Shown here piece by piece: positions 9,247 to 19,905 of a DNA stretch of 64,000 nt. Made by a program: the position numbers and the translations under genes. The notes under the pieces were generated by a model that saw only the letters and a list, made by a program, of their open reading frames with translations, was not told the origin of the DNA and searched no databases. Origin of the DNA: Nematopogon swammerdamellus (Eukaryota; Arthropoda; Insecta; Lepidoptera; Adelidae); contig OX336344.1 in NCBI GenBank assembly GCA_946902875.1, forward strand, positions 22,403,791 to 22,467,790. The letters are read 5' to 3'. Every line of letters begins with the position of its first letter. Position 1 is the first letter of the stretch.

Positions 9247-9578
9247 AGTAGCTCCAAAACGGATGGACCGATTTAGATGCGGCTTTTTTAGAAAGCTTGT
9301 TTAACCGGGATGGTTCTTAGCTGTTTGTAATCAATTAATCAAGTAATTAAGTTATCATAAAATTATTTATCTTAAAAAGGCCACATCCAAATGGTCTTTT
9401 CTTTTTACTTGAAATTAAAGGTAAATTACAAGTAAATAAAATAAAACAAACTCAGAGCTGCGCGGGTATTTACTTAGCGGTCCCCTGACTCCTTTATGTA
9501 AGTAAACGGAAATTATTTTTGACGTTTTAAGGGTCGGTATTTTTTTTTAATTTGTAATTTAACTTTTACAGATACTAG
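9173..9578 (+). mobile_element. T element, copy 1
   Basis: TTTTTAACCCCCGAAATTTG, then the TCTG/TG repeat (9203-9240), GGCATAGTAGCTCCAAAACG, GATGGACCGATTTAGATGCG, and one arm of the family palindrome (AGCTGCGCGGGTATTTACTT, GACTCCTTTATGTAAGTAAA). The left palindrome arm is missing compared with the copies at 17043 and 22941. Confidence 0.75.
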
Positions 9579-9935
9579 CGCGGACGCTGCTCTGTGGAAC
9601 TAGCATCCCTTATTCCCTGCCACCCGTCCTATCTTCGCATGACTCGTCGCAGAGAGAATCAGCACCCTTTTGTTGTTGACATTGGGCGTTTGAGAACCCA
9701 TCGGTTCTCTAAATAGTTTCTATGTCGCACCGCTAGGGTGTGGAACTGTCTTCCGGCGAGTGTATTTCCCGAATCCTTTATCCTGGGTGTCTTGAAACGT
9801 CGTATTAACAGGCTAGACAGCCTAGCAACAGTCCGCAAATCTGCTGGCATGGCACTTTACTGAGCGTGGTGGTTTCGCGAGGAAAGGTGATTTTGGTTCT
9901 TTCGACTGTACCATTGGTCTCTCGGCAAAACCACC
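9570..9935 (+). pseudogene. L-b LINE reverse-transcriptase C-terminus and 3' UTR
   Basis: The frame reading HPFVVDIGRLRTHRFSK, then a TAG stop, then FLCRTARVWNCLPASVFP and LKRRINRLDSLATVRKSAGM to a stop near 9862. The 3' UTR ends CGGCAAAACCACCCATTG with a (TATTG)n tail at about 9936-9958. The 34200-34580 copy lacks the internal stop. This belongs to the Jockey/CR1-like non-LTR group by the FLxRTAxVWNxLP motif; upstream RT domains are absent. Confidence 0.8.
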
Positions 9936-10160
9936 CATTGTATTGTATTGTATTGTATACATTTATTGAACTCAAAATATAATGGGCAAAAGGCAACACT
10001 TAATACATCTAGACATTTTCTCCGGCAGGCAGTTATCATACCTTTGGGGTATGATAACTGCTACGTGAGTGGCAGAAAGAAAAGTTGGTTAAAATAAACA
10101 AAATATATTATTGGGTGGCCCAGGTGAAACCGTTTATGAATTTACCCAATACACTGTTTT
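9936..10160. repeat. (TATTG)n tail and unassigned sequence
   Basis: Four to five TATTG repeats, then AT-rich DNA including ACCTTTGGGGTATGATAACT and its partial complement (about 10026-10062). Confidence 0.5.
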
Positions 10161-10161
10161 A

Positions 10162-10395
10162 TCATACATACATACATACATAGCGTCACGCCTGTTTCCC
10201 GGTGGGGTAGGCAGAGACAAGGGATCTCCACGTGCCACGATCCTGACACACCTCTGCCGCCTCTTCCACTCCCATAATGTTCTTCATGCATGCTCGTCGG
10301 TTACGGGTACTAAGCACTTGCCCCTTTTTGAGCACATGCCCGATCTGGTCCAGGTACGTGCGTCTAGGGCGACCCTTCCCGACTCTTCCACTCAC
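10162..10395 (-). pseudogene. G: non-LTR element C-terminal fragment
   Basis: Minus-strand frame [20 protein letters not shown], then [18 protein letters not shown] and [14 protein letters not shown], stop, then a (TATG)n tail. A GRPRxxxxDxI motif followed by a basic, cysteine-containing segment is common at the very end of non-LTR retrotransposon ORF2 proteins. Four other copies occur (26885, 33195, 57963, 63727), all limited to this 3' end, as expected from 5' truncation. Clade not assigned. Confidence 0.65.
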
Positions 10396-10494
10396 ATTTG
10401 CATTTGTTTTATCATAATTTATAATTTACCGTATTCTTTGTAAAATTTATCTTAGGCAATAAAGAATTTCTATCTTGAAACATATTATCCACTT
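10396..10494. other. Short AT-rich spacer
   Basis: Contains GGCAATAAAGAATTTCTATC, an AATAAAG-type tail resembling the E family end. Confidence 0.4.
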
Positions 10495-10700
10495 TCGCCC
10501 CCGCTGCCGGCGCCGCCGCCCCCCGCCCCGCCCCGCCGCCGCCCCCGCGCGGCGCGGCTGCGTTCGCACCTGACCCCCACATAATCACGCGCCCGGTGTC
10601 ACATTAATCACGTGATATTGAATTGAGCCAATTGTACTGTTGTATAAATCACGGCATCTGCGAGGGACACGTGGCCGCCCAGTCTGGGTACACTCTGCTG
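10495..10700. promoter_or_regulatory. CpG-rich patch with two CACGTG sites and a TATAAA
   Basis: 10500-10560 is nearly pure GC with dense CG dinucleotides. Two perfect E-boxes CACGTG follow at 10609-10614 and 10668-10673, with TATAAA at 10643-10648 between them. No copy seen elsewhere in the window. It could be a promoter or CpG island, or just a GC-rich relic. No ORF or transcript evidence adjoins it. Confidence 0.25.
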
Positions 10701-10856
10701 CAAAATTTATTTTACAACGCTTAAACTCAATGTCGCGCAACGGTCGATATTTTAATGTTTATTAAGAGGTTTAGTGGTCCTTGACATTGTGTAAGGTTAT
10801 GTTTATATCTATCCCTTAGTCAACAGCTCTGTTGAATTTGGAACTTTTTGACTTTT
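10701..10856. other. No recognised feature
   Basis: Unassigned. Confidence 0.4.
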
Positions 10857-11505
10857 TTTTTGTTTTTTTGTTTTTTATGGAAACTACTACATAGGTACCT
10901 ACAACTTCCGTGATGTCTGCTCATAACAGCGGGTGAACTTGGTGCCACGTCAGTGCTTCCCTTCGGTCGTGCCGGCTACACTGAACTGGACGAAAAACAC
11001 AAACTATTTACATAGCCGTTTCGACCGACCTTTCATTCAGTGCGGTGGTACCAACCCGGGCGCTTTAAACCCTACCACCTAGTAATATAAGAAGGGAGTA
11101 ATTTTTTTTTTTTATGTAATCCGGTATGGGTGGCTGAGTCGGAGGGGCCAAAGCACATGCTCTAACCAGCCAATATCACCTCCGAGAAGGTAGGTGCCAT
11201 ACCGGAGACTTCCCTGGATTGCTGGCTATACTGGACTAGAGGAGAACACAACCGAGGTTGCTTGCGGCCATCTTACATCCAGTACGGTGGTATAAACCAA
11301 TTGGCTACAATTTGAGCCTACCACCTAGTAAGGGGCAAGGGAAGGGACCTACAGTTTTACACCGGTTCCGAACGGTGAAGCAGCGGGTGTAGGTATGCAC
11401 GTAAATTTATCCGCACGTAAGTCATATCCCTTAGTCGCCTTTTACGACATACACGGGGAGAGATGCAGTGGGGCTATTCTTTTAAAGTATCGGCCCCACG
11501 CGGTT
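10857..11505 (-). mobile_element. S1-B element interrupted by an S2 SINE
   Basis: 10857-11100 is the complement of S1 tail, 3' domain and core. 11401-11505 is the complement of the S1-B leader (CATATCCCTTAGTCGCCTTT to CGGCCCCACGCGG). The intact comparison copy at 32872-33193 runs straight through GGAGTCATATCCC, which defines the empty site. The S2 insert lies between. Confidence 0.8.
11101..11400 (-). mobile_element. S2 SINE nested in S1-B, 5'-truncated
   Basis: Poly-T then ATGTAATCCGGTATGGGTGG through GGAGAACACAACCGAGGTTG, CTACCACCTAGTAAGGGGCA and CCGAACGGTGAAGCAGCGGG. It ends before the tRNA-like head. Flanks share only about 3-4 bases (AGT/AAGT). Confidence 0.75.
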
Positions 11506-11769
11506 GTTTGTTTTTAACCACATTATTTCACAATTTTATCCATTGAACACTTGCGAAAAAACTTGAATACGGTTTGAGTAAGCGAAAGCTTTCGTATTAA
11601 AATTCTAAAACCTTCCGATAAAATTTATCAGTCTGTCTCTTTCTTAGAAATACATTTCTACGTCTTCACATTCTTAAGATTCAGGTGATGAATATATATC
11701 AATCTACAAATTGCAAGTCAATACCTCTATGTTACCTTATGGGCTGAAAATACTGCATTTTGAGCGGAC
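11506..11769. other. No recognised feature
   Basis: AT-rich, unassigned. Confidence 0.45.
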
Positions 11770-12160
11770 TGATCTGCCTCGCTAGCTTAGTGGTGCGGTC
11801 GGTCGACTGTCGGCCGTTATCATAATCACACCTGGGCACGGTAAGTACTAGAATGGTTGACCGCTCGACCGTTGGAGGCTGACCGTGGTTCGGATTCCAC
11901 GTAAAACTGTAGGTCCCTTCCCTTCTTACCTTACTAGGTGGTTGGGTTAATCCCGACCGGGTTGGTACCACCGCACTCAATGAAACGTCGTCGGTCGAAA
12001 CGGCTATTTATATAGTTCGTGTTGTTGTCCAGCTCAGTGTAACCGGCACGACCGAAGGGAAGCACTGACGTGGCACCTAGTTCACCCGGTATTATGGGCT
12101 GAAATCACGGATGTCGTAGGTGATGTAGCCAACCGTGTCAGTTTCGATAAAGAAAATGCT
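11770..12160 (+). mobile_element. S1 SINE, full length
   Basis: CTGCCTCGCTAGCTTAGTGG (diverged A box), a degenerate 5S block (GGTAAGTACTAGAATGGTTG), B box GGTTCGGATTCC, TTACTAGGTGGTTGGG, then the complete 3' domain ending GTGTCAGTTTCGATAAAGAA. Confidence 0.8.
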
Positions 12161-12459
12161 ATTTGCAGATATATCATAGTAAGAAGATAACCTACAGTTG
12201 AGGTCTGAACCATGTAGTAACTTATAGGTATTCTTGTGTTCGTGACGAAGTGCACTTTATCAAACTCAGAATGAGAAAGAAAGCTCCCACAACACAGGAA
12301 ATGCATTTAACTTTCAGGCGAAGAGATTCCAAAGTAAAATAAAAATGCAACATTCTTGTGCATGCTATTGAAAATATGTACCAAACCACAATATACGCTA
12401 GCCGAAGCTACCCACAAAAAAATAAAAAAAAAATTAATACCCCCCCAAAAAAAAGTAGA
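12161..12459. other. No recognised feature
   Basis: AT-rich, unassigned. Confidence 0.4.
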
Positions 12460-12687
12460 AAAACGCGTTTCTTGTATGGGGATCCCAAATTTTTCCCTTT
12501 TATTATTTTTATTATTTGGTGTTATATCCGTATAATATATCCATGTTATATCCACATAAAATAACACATATTCTGTGAAAATTTCAACGGGCTACCTATT
12601 ACGGTTCAAAAGATACAGCCCTCGGACCGACATACGGACAGAGGGCTCAGTAATAATTAGGCTTTCGTATGAATAGAGAAGCCTAAA
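12460..12687 (+). mobile_element. P element, 5'-truncated with shortened (GACA)n
   Basis: CGCGTTTCTTGTATGGGGAT, TTGGTGTTATATCCGTATAA, ATTTCAACGGGCTACCTATT, ATACAGCCCTCGGACCGACA, then an abrupt end AGAAGCCTAAAAA. Confidence 0.75.
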
Positions 12688-13167
12688 AATCACCACTCGA
12701 TATTTTTTATAGATTTTTTATAATTTTTTCCGCACGATTTTGTGTTTATTTTATGAAAATATATTATGCAATATACAAACATTGACTATACAAATAAATT
12801 TTTCAAGAAATATTGTATTGAGCATAAAGAAAAAAAAAATTACATACAAATAATATACACTTCGAAGGTAAAAAAGTTAGTACTCGTCCTAGAAAACTTT
12901 TTCATTCACATATTTTGTTCCCAGCCCACCCAAATTAATTTTATTACATCGTAAAACACTCGAAATGTTCATAATGTCTCACTGAATCTTTTGCTGGCTT
13001 CCTCCGTCTGTTAAGAATATAGTAAAGAAAAGCGACCTCACATTTATAGAATCGTTGAATCAGATCGAAGCTTCCGAACGTTGCGGCTTTCCTTTCGGTC
13101 TTCTGGTATGTCTCCTAACAGGCTTCTTCTTATTTACTCGACCTGCAGGCCGAGATTAATTTAAGAG
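12688..13167. other. No recognised feature
   Basis: Very AT-rich to 12960; no repeat or gene seen. Confidence 0.45.
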
Positions 13168-13408
13168 AAATATGTTTTACTATGGCGGATATAACAAACA
13201 ATAATAAAAAAAAGAAAATGTTAAAAATCAAGGGGGGCTCCCATACAACAAACGTGCGAAAAATCTATTAGTCACGCTACTGAATAATAGATGGCGCCAC
13301 AGGCTTTTATACATTGCATTGTTGAAAGACAAAGATAGGCGGATATTATTGATAGCGGATAGATCCGTATCTAAACCTCCGTGCGCGAGTAAAACTCGCA
13401 CTTGACAG
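13168..13408 (-). mobile_element. P-related element (GGCGCCACAGGCTTTTAT subtype)
   Basis: Complement of the P internal segment (ACTATGGCGGATATAACA), then the subtype body ATAATAGATGGCGCCACAGG and terminal hairpin GTGCGCGAGTAAAACTCGCA. The same subtype occurs at 56239-56743. Here AAAGATAGGCGG is uninterrupted, the empty site for the insertion described there. Confidence 0.7.
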
Positions 13409-13550
13409 ATTTTTCTCAATTATATTTTATGAAACGAGGCACTGTTAACCGCTGTCGTTGGGGACCTTTATTGCTACATTTCAAATATTTTGTGATCCGC
13501 TTATTCAATAGTTTATTCTGCCTAAGGTCTACATAGTTATAAAAAAAGGT

Positions 13551-13690
13551 TAGATAGATAGATAGAAATACTTTATTGCTCCAAAAAACATTTAACATAA
13601 ACAAACAATAAGAAATTTACATAGCGGACTTATCCCTTACAGGGATTTCTCCCAGTCAACCTTTTCAAGGTCCCCGACTGCTGCGGCTAA
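13551..13690 (-). mobile_element. E: (TCTA)n-tailed LINE-type 3' end
   Basis: (GATA)n, GAAATACTTTATTGCTCCAA, AACATTTAACATAAAC, then CGGACTTATCCCTTACAGGG. On the minus strand this ends AATAAAGTATTTC(TATC)n, a polyadenylation-signal-like 3' end with a tetranucleotide tail. Other copies: 22550, 34808, 45560, 47411. Confidence 0.7.
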
Positions 13691-13770
13691 CATTGGAGAT
13701 ATTTCATATAATTCAATTTGCTTACTTGTTTTTAACCCCCGACGAAAAAAACGGAGGGGTGTTATAAGTT

Positions 13771-13803
<33 letters not shown>

Positions 13804-13808
<5 letters not shown>

Positions 13809-16800
13809 CCACTCCCTAAAACGAGGCGTTTCGTCCGTCCACACTAACGAAACCGAGGCGCCGTCAAAAGCGAGACCGCCTCGGATTTGACAGGAAAATT
13901 CTAATGGCAGATTTGAAATCAGCGACCCCTGATTGGTCAGAAAACGTATATTTGACGGACCAATCAGAGCAGATCAAATTTTACGCCTCGTTTTTGGTAG
14001 TTTTGGCAGGTTGTGTAAGTGTGTATGAAAATGTCTAAAAATACGTAGTTCCAGTGTGTATGCCATAGGTGGCGCTGCAGTCGCAAGTGTGTATCCATCG
14101 GACACGAATCCGAGACCGCCTCGCTTTTTTAGTGTGTGATGTGTGTGTAAGTGTGTTTAGTGTGTATCCTAATCTATGCTATAATTACCGAATCTGAGAC
14201 CTTTTCATTATTATTGTTACCTTGTAAATATGTGTGTGGGGAGCGCACGCGCCGCCGACCCCAGACCCGCTCCGGTCCCTTCCTTCCTTCCGCGGATTCA
14301 TTGAATGAGTCAAGCAGTCCGTCAGTCGCCCGGGTGTCGTCCCACAGAGAGGCAGTATTTATTTATGATGAGTAGCTTCAATTCAAATTTTCAAATTCTT
14401 TTCTATAAAAAAAATTATACTTTCATAAAAACTTTCATCCCCGATTTCCACCCCTTAAAATCTGAAAATCCAAAAACCCTGAAATACGTTATTATTTGTT
14501 TATGAAGAGTAGCTAAAATTAAAATTTTCAAGTTCCTGCCTTTAAAAAAATCGATACTCCCGTACAAATTTTCATCCCCCATTTCCACCCCTTAAAATCT
14601 GAAAATTCAAAAACCCTGAAACACGTCATCATTTGTTTATGAAGAGTAGCTACAATAAAAATTTTCAAGTTCCTACCTTTAAAAAAATCTAAACTCCAAT
14701 GAAAATTTTCATCCCCCATTTCCATCCCTTGAAATCTGAAAATCCAGAAACCCCGAAACACGTCATTATTTATTTATGATAAGTAGCTATAATTGAAATT
14801 TTCAAGTTACTATCTATAAAAAAATTACTTTTCCATAAAAAAATTCATCCCCGATTTCCATCCCTTAAAATCTGAAATCCAAAAACCCTGAAAGACGTCA
14901 TTATTTATTTACGATAAGTAGCTACAATTAAAATTTTCAAGTTTCTATCTATAAAAAAATTTATACTTCCATAAAACAGTTCATCCCGGATTTCCACACC
15001 TTAAAATCTGAAAATCCAAAAACCCTGAAATACGTCTTTATTTGTTTATGAAGAGTAGCTACAATTAAAATTTTCAAGTTCCTACCTGTAAAAAAATCGA
15101 TACTCCGATAAAAATTTCCATCCCCCATTTCCATCCCTTAAAATCTGAAATCCAAAACCCCTGAAACACATCATTATTTATTTATGATAAGTAACTACAA
15201 TTAAAATTTTCAAGTTCCTCTCTATAAAAAAATTTACACTTCCATAAAAAATTTCATCCCCGATTTCCACCCCTTAATATCTGAAAATCTAAAAACCCTG
15301 AAATACGTCATTATTTGTTTATGAAGCGTAGCTACAATTAAAATTTTCAAGTTCCTACCTTTAAAAAAATCAATACTCCCATGAAAATTTTCATCCCCCA
15401 TTTCCACCGCTTAAAATCTGAAAATCCAGAAACCCCGAAACACGTCATTATTTATTTATGATAAGTAGCTGTAATTGAAATTTTCAAGTTACTATCTATA
15501 AAAAAAATTACTTTTCCATAAAAAAAATTATCCCCGATTTCCATCCCTTAAAATATGAAATCCAAAAACCCTGAAACACGTCATTATGTATTTATGATAA
15601 GTAGCTACAATTAAAATTTCCAAGTTCCTATCTATAAAAAAATGTATACTTCCATAAATAATTTCATCCGCGATTTCCACCCCTTAAAATCTGAAATCCA
15701 AAAACCCTGAAATACGTTATTATTTGTTGATGAAGAGAAGCTAAAATTAAAATTTTCAAGTTCCTGCCTTTAAAATAATTGATACTCCTATACAAACTTT
15801 CATCCCCCATTTCCACCCCTTAAAATCTGAAAATCCAAAAACCCTGAAACACATCATTACTTATTTGTGATAAGTAAACAATTAAAATTTCCAAGTTCCT
15901 ATCTATAAAAAAATGTATACGTCCATAAAAAATTTCATCCCCGATTTCCACCCCTTAAAATCTGAAAATCCAAAAACCCTGAAATAAGTCATTATTTGTT
16001 GATAAAGAGAAGCTAAAATTAAAAATTTCAAGTTCCTGCCTTTAAAAAAATCGATACCCCATACAAATTTTCATCCCCCATTTCCACCCCTTAAAATCTG
16101 AAAATTCAAAAACGCTAAAACACGTTATCATTTGTTTATGAAGAGTAGCTACAATTAAAATTTTCAAGTTCCTAACTTTAAAAAAATCGATACTCCCATA
16201 AAAAATTTCATCCCTCATTTCCATCGCTTAAAATCTGAAAATCCAAAAATCCTGAGTTGTAAAATAAACCTGTGTTCTAAATTTCAGCTTTCTAGGTCTT
16301 GCGGTTTAGGCTGGGCGATGATGATTGAGGCGGGCGTATAGTTTTACTAATATAAAAGATAGATATAAAAGCGAGACCATATCCCAAGAACGACAACAAA
16401 ACAAAAAAAGTAAACAGATAACTAAAAATAATAATTTCATACACTCCAAATCCGAGGTGGGTAATACACACATGCGATTCAATATACGAAAGTGAGACCG
16501 CCTCGGATTCAGGTAAAATAAAATACCGAAAGCGAGGCGTTTTAAAAAAATTCTCATACACACTCTAAATCTGTTGAAAATGACGAAAGCGAGGCTCCAG
16601 CCTCGCTTTCGTGCACGCCTCGGATTCGGGTGTGTTAGCACTTTTCTAAAAATTGCAATATCTCATGCAATACGCCATCTATCGAGAAACGGGAAAGATT
16701 GTCGTATACCTATATTCAAGTTACATCACATAGAGACACAAAACATTGTGAAATACCGTTGTATCACTAAGGCCTCGTTTTCGTGCTTCTCAACAACTAA

Positions 16801-16833
16801 ACACAGACCGCCTCGCTTTCGGGACTCAGCAAA
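13804..16833. mobile_element. Candidate non-autonomous DNA transposon, about 3.03 kb
   Basis: Its ends are imperfect inverted repeats: left TTTGCCCACTCCCTAAAACG then AGGCG; right, read inward, TTTGCTGAGTCCCGAAAGCG then AGGCG (20 of 25 identical). Both subterminal regions (13804-14140 and 16480-16833) carry at least eleven CGAGGCG / CGCCTCG motifs in both orientations, like the clustered subterminal motifs of several cut-and-paste families. The centre is a tandem array (14357-16262). No transposase frame. It lies inside the dinucleotide tract of a T element, so a target duplication cannot be read. Confidence 0.6.
14357..16262. repeat. Tandem array, about 14 units of about 137 bp
   Basis: Each unit carries TTTATGAAGAGTAGCTACAA, TTAAAATTTTCAAGTTCCT, CATTTCCACCCCTTAAAATC and TGAAAATCCAAAAACCCTGA. 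Two unit types alternate irregularly: one with AAAAAAATCGATACTCC and CCCCCATTTCC, one with TATAAAAAAAT and CCCCGATTTCC. Minus-strand ORFs (for example 14528-14761) are readings of the array, not genes. Confidence 0.95.
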
Positions 16834-17042
16834 CAAGGGTGTGTGTGTGTGTGTGTGTGTGTGTCTGTCTGTGGCATCGTAGCTCCCAAACGGATGGACC
16901 GATTTGGATGCGGTTTTTTTTATTAGGAAGCTTGTTTAATCGGGATGGTTCTTAGCTATGTTTGTAATCAAGTAATCAAGTAATTAAGTAATAAAAAAAT
17001 TCATTATGTTAAAAAGTGGACCGATTTTCATGCGGTTTTTTT

Positions 17043-17300
17043 AAAAAAGCTTTAAATAAAAGTTAAATTACAAATTTAAAAAACCCCCGACCCTTAAAAA
17101 GTCAAAAATAATTTCAGTTTACTCACTTAAAGGAGTCGGGGGACCGCTAAGTAAATAAAATATAATAACTCCGAGCTGCGCGGGAATTTACTTAGCGGTC
17201 TACCGACTCCTTTAAGTGAGTAAACGGAAATTATTTTTGAGTTTTTAAGGGTCGGGGGTTTTTTAAATTTGTAATTTAACTTTTATTTAAAGCTTTTTTT
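17043..17300. repeat. Long palindrome at the 3' half of T copy 2
   Basis: Left arm 17043-17155 and right arm 17187-17300 are near-perfect complements (AACCCCCGACCCTTAAAAAG versus CTTTTTAAGGGTCGGGGGTT-type sequence), around a loop containing CTCCGAGCTGCGCGGG. Confidence 0.9.
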
Positions 17301-19433
17301 CTTTTCTTTTGTCTTTTTTTACGCAATCGGGGTTTTTAGTTTTATTTGAATAGTCTGTTTTATTTTAGACTTTTTAGTTCCATTTCCTCATTGACATGAT
17401 TGTGTAATGTATAAGTCAAAGCATTTTTTTTTTATTTTATACCAAAACTTTTAAAAACATATTTATTTTTTTATTATGGACAATTTGACGTCCTACGTCC
17501 TCCATTTCGACATTTCCTCCGTTCTCATTACACGATTCTCACAATTAAGACGAATATAAACACAAACAGCTTTATGTTAAAATCCAGCACGGCATTTAGG
17601 ATACAGAGCGTGTCAAAGAAATATACATACATACAAACACTCGAACGACCCTCCTTTTTGATTCGCTCAGTCGGGTAAAAATATGAGAAGTACGTACGTA
17701 TATATATATATATAAATAATTAGGAAATAGTTGATAATGTTGTTTTCTGAGAAGGCTGCGCTCATTCATCAAGCCTGAAGGTTCGATCAATCTTCAGAAA
17801 CAATTTGTTGGGCAAACATTATTACGAATTTCTTTGTTGCCTCACAGATTTGTTATTGATTGATTGTTGTAACACCACATATTCAGATTAATCTTAACTT
17901 TTTATTTATATATGTATGCAGGTAGGTATGTATGTTGTAATAACATACATACATACCTAACAATACTGTATAAAATTTTATATTTGTTTGTTTGTTCGTT
18001 CGTCTTCTATGCGTTCCTAACCGTTCATCCGATTACGGTGCAACTTTGGTAGGTTGATTACCTCACCAAGGTAAGGTAATGAAGGTAAGGTAAAGAGAAA
18101 AGTAAATTAAAGTAAATTTTTTTATTCACACTCTAAAACATCATATGTAGGTCGATATAATATTGTGGATTTACTTTATTAAAATTTTTTTTAGATTTAC
18201 TATGTCACATGTGTGTTACAGAGACGTGCGGACGGACAGACAGCTAATCTATTTCAAAAGGGTTCCGTCAGCGTCGCTAGCTGCATACCTCTAAACGTAA
18301 AGCGCACAAGGCCATGATGGAACGAGTATATTATCCGAAAATCGAACGCGAAGCGAATCCAATGCAAAAAGCCGCCCAAAAATTGGCAACAAAATTGAAA
18401 ACGCAAACTTTTAAGCATGCGGAAATTGCCCCCGGCTCGTAGCGACTTTTCGCTTGACCTCACGATCCGTCTGCGTAACAGATGAGAGAAAAAGAAGCTA
18501 GATGGGCCTTTATAGCCAATTATTATTACTTTGCTTTATTTTAAAATGAATTATAAATGTGTATTTATCCACTGTGTGATAATAAGTGAGTATAAAAATA
18601 ATATGTACATGACATCCATAGAAACACAAACTTTCCTATGCTTTTATCAAGGCTTACTTCCGCCAGAAACACAATTTTCCTATGCTTTTATTTAAAAAAA
18701 TAATAATTAAAAAATCAAATGAAAGAACAAAATTGTTGAGGCCTTTTTATTTACCTACCTGGACAGCAAGAATTATAAGAGGTTTCACAACATAATATAT
18801 CTGTGGGTCGTAAGTTTTTTAATACCTTTGTTTTGTAACAAGTTATGAAAATATACTATGTTTTGTCCTGTGTGCGTGCGGGAGCGCGAGCGTGCGTGCG
18901 TGCGTGAGTGCTTGCGTGCGTGCGTGTGTGTTTGGCTAGTCATTAAAATATTTGTAATAATATTCTTCTTCTTGTAATTTTAACAATATTTTTTGTTAAA
19001 TTGTTTCAGATTCCTCACAAGATGTAGGGCTAGGTCGACGCTCGAAACAGATTTTTGAAAAATGTGTGGTTTGCTTTGTTTTTTCAGTGGACAGGAGTCA
19101 TCTACATATGGATGAAATAATACAATATACAATTATCTCTCCGCACAATTGTATGAAGTAACGAGTCAGTTGATTTATCACCCATCTGGCTCTTAACTCT
19201 CTAATCTGTGGTCTCCGCACCCTCGCCCCCGCCCTCTCATCCGAGTCATTTTACTAGGTATTTTTCTTTCCGCCAGCTAGCCAGATTGGCTTCGACGAAA
19301 TGTAGCCAATAAGTTTGGCTTGCAACTTTTTTGGTGGATGTTTGAAGCAATCAAAAGCTGGCTTTGAAAAAAAAGTGGGCGCGGCCCCGGTGGTGAATGG
19401 GTAATATCGAGTGGAAACATGTACCTACAGTCA
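17301..19433. other. Mostly unique DNA with simple repeats
   Basis: No gene recognised. Noted inside: a short inverted repeat of GTATGTATG-type units around 17915-17960; an unassigned moderately GC-rich stretch 18240-18480 with a 69-codon minus-strand frame lacking any recognised motif; and an alternating purine-pyrimidine (GTGC)n tract at about 18872-18931. Confidence 0.5.
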
Positions 19434-19500
19434 AGCGCTGACATGGCACCTAGTGCATCGATGTGTTATGGGCTTACGTCGCTTTTGTTGTAGGTGATGG
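19434..19500 (+). mobile_element. S1 SINE 3' scrap
   Basis: GCTGACATGGCACCTAGTGC and GTTGTAGGTGATGG; diverged and truncated. Confidence 0.6.
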
Positions 19501-19547
19501 AATTCAATGAAATATGAAAGTGTTTTGTGTATGTTTCTTTTAATGAA

Positions 19548-19905
19548 AACTGACACGGTTGGCTGCATCACCTACTACATCCGTGATGTCAGCCCATAAT
19601 ACCTTGGTGAACTAGGTGCCATGTCAGTGCTTCCCTTCGGTCGGGCCGGCTACACTGAACTGGACGGAAAACACGAACTATTTAAATAGCCGTTTCTACC
19701 GACATTCCATTCAGTGCGGCGGTATCAACCCGGGCGGGTCGAACCCTACCACCTAAGTAAGGTAAGAAGGGAAGGTACCTACAGCTTTACGTGGAATCCG
19801 AGCGGTCACTTATCCATCCATACTGACCGCGCCCAGATGTGCTTAGCTTATGATTCGACCGACAGTCGACCAACCGCACCACTGATCTACCGAGGCTAGT
19901 CTTAT
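19548..19905 (-). mobile_element. S1 SINE, nearly full length
   Basis: Complement of tail-to-head: ACTGACACGGTTGGCTGCAT, CATCCGTGATGTCAGCCCAT, CCTACCACCTAAGTAAGGTA, a head with the B box region partly deleted (GTGGAATCCGAGCGGTCAC), and TACCGAGGCTAG. Confidence 0.8.

Larger units (their letters stand above)
13731..17300 (+). mobile_element. T element, copy 2, split by a 3-kb insertion in its (TG)n
   Basis: 5' part 13731-13803: TTTTTAACCCCCGACG, CGGAGGGGTGTTATAAGTTT, GACG then (TG)n. 3' part from 16836: (TG)n, TCTGTCTGTGGCATCGTAGC, GGATGGACCGATTTGGATGC, CTTGTTTAATCGGGATGG, then the palindrome 17043-17300. The copy at 22930-23316 shows the uninterrupted order. Confidence 0.8.

Noticed and set aside
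14528..14761. Repeated KGWKWGMKI-like peptides as a possible gene
   Set aside because: They are readings of the 137-bp tandem array; unit length varies and stops recur.
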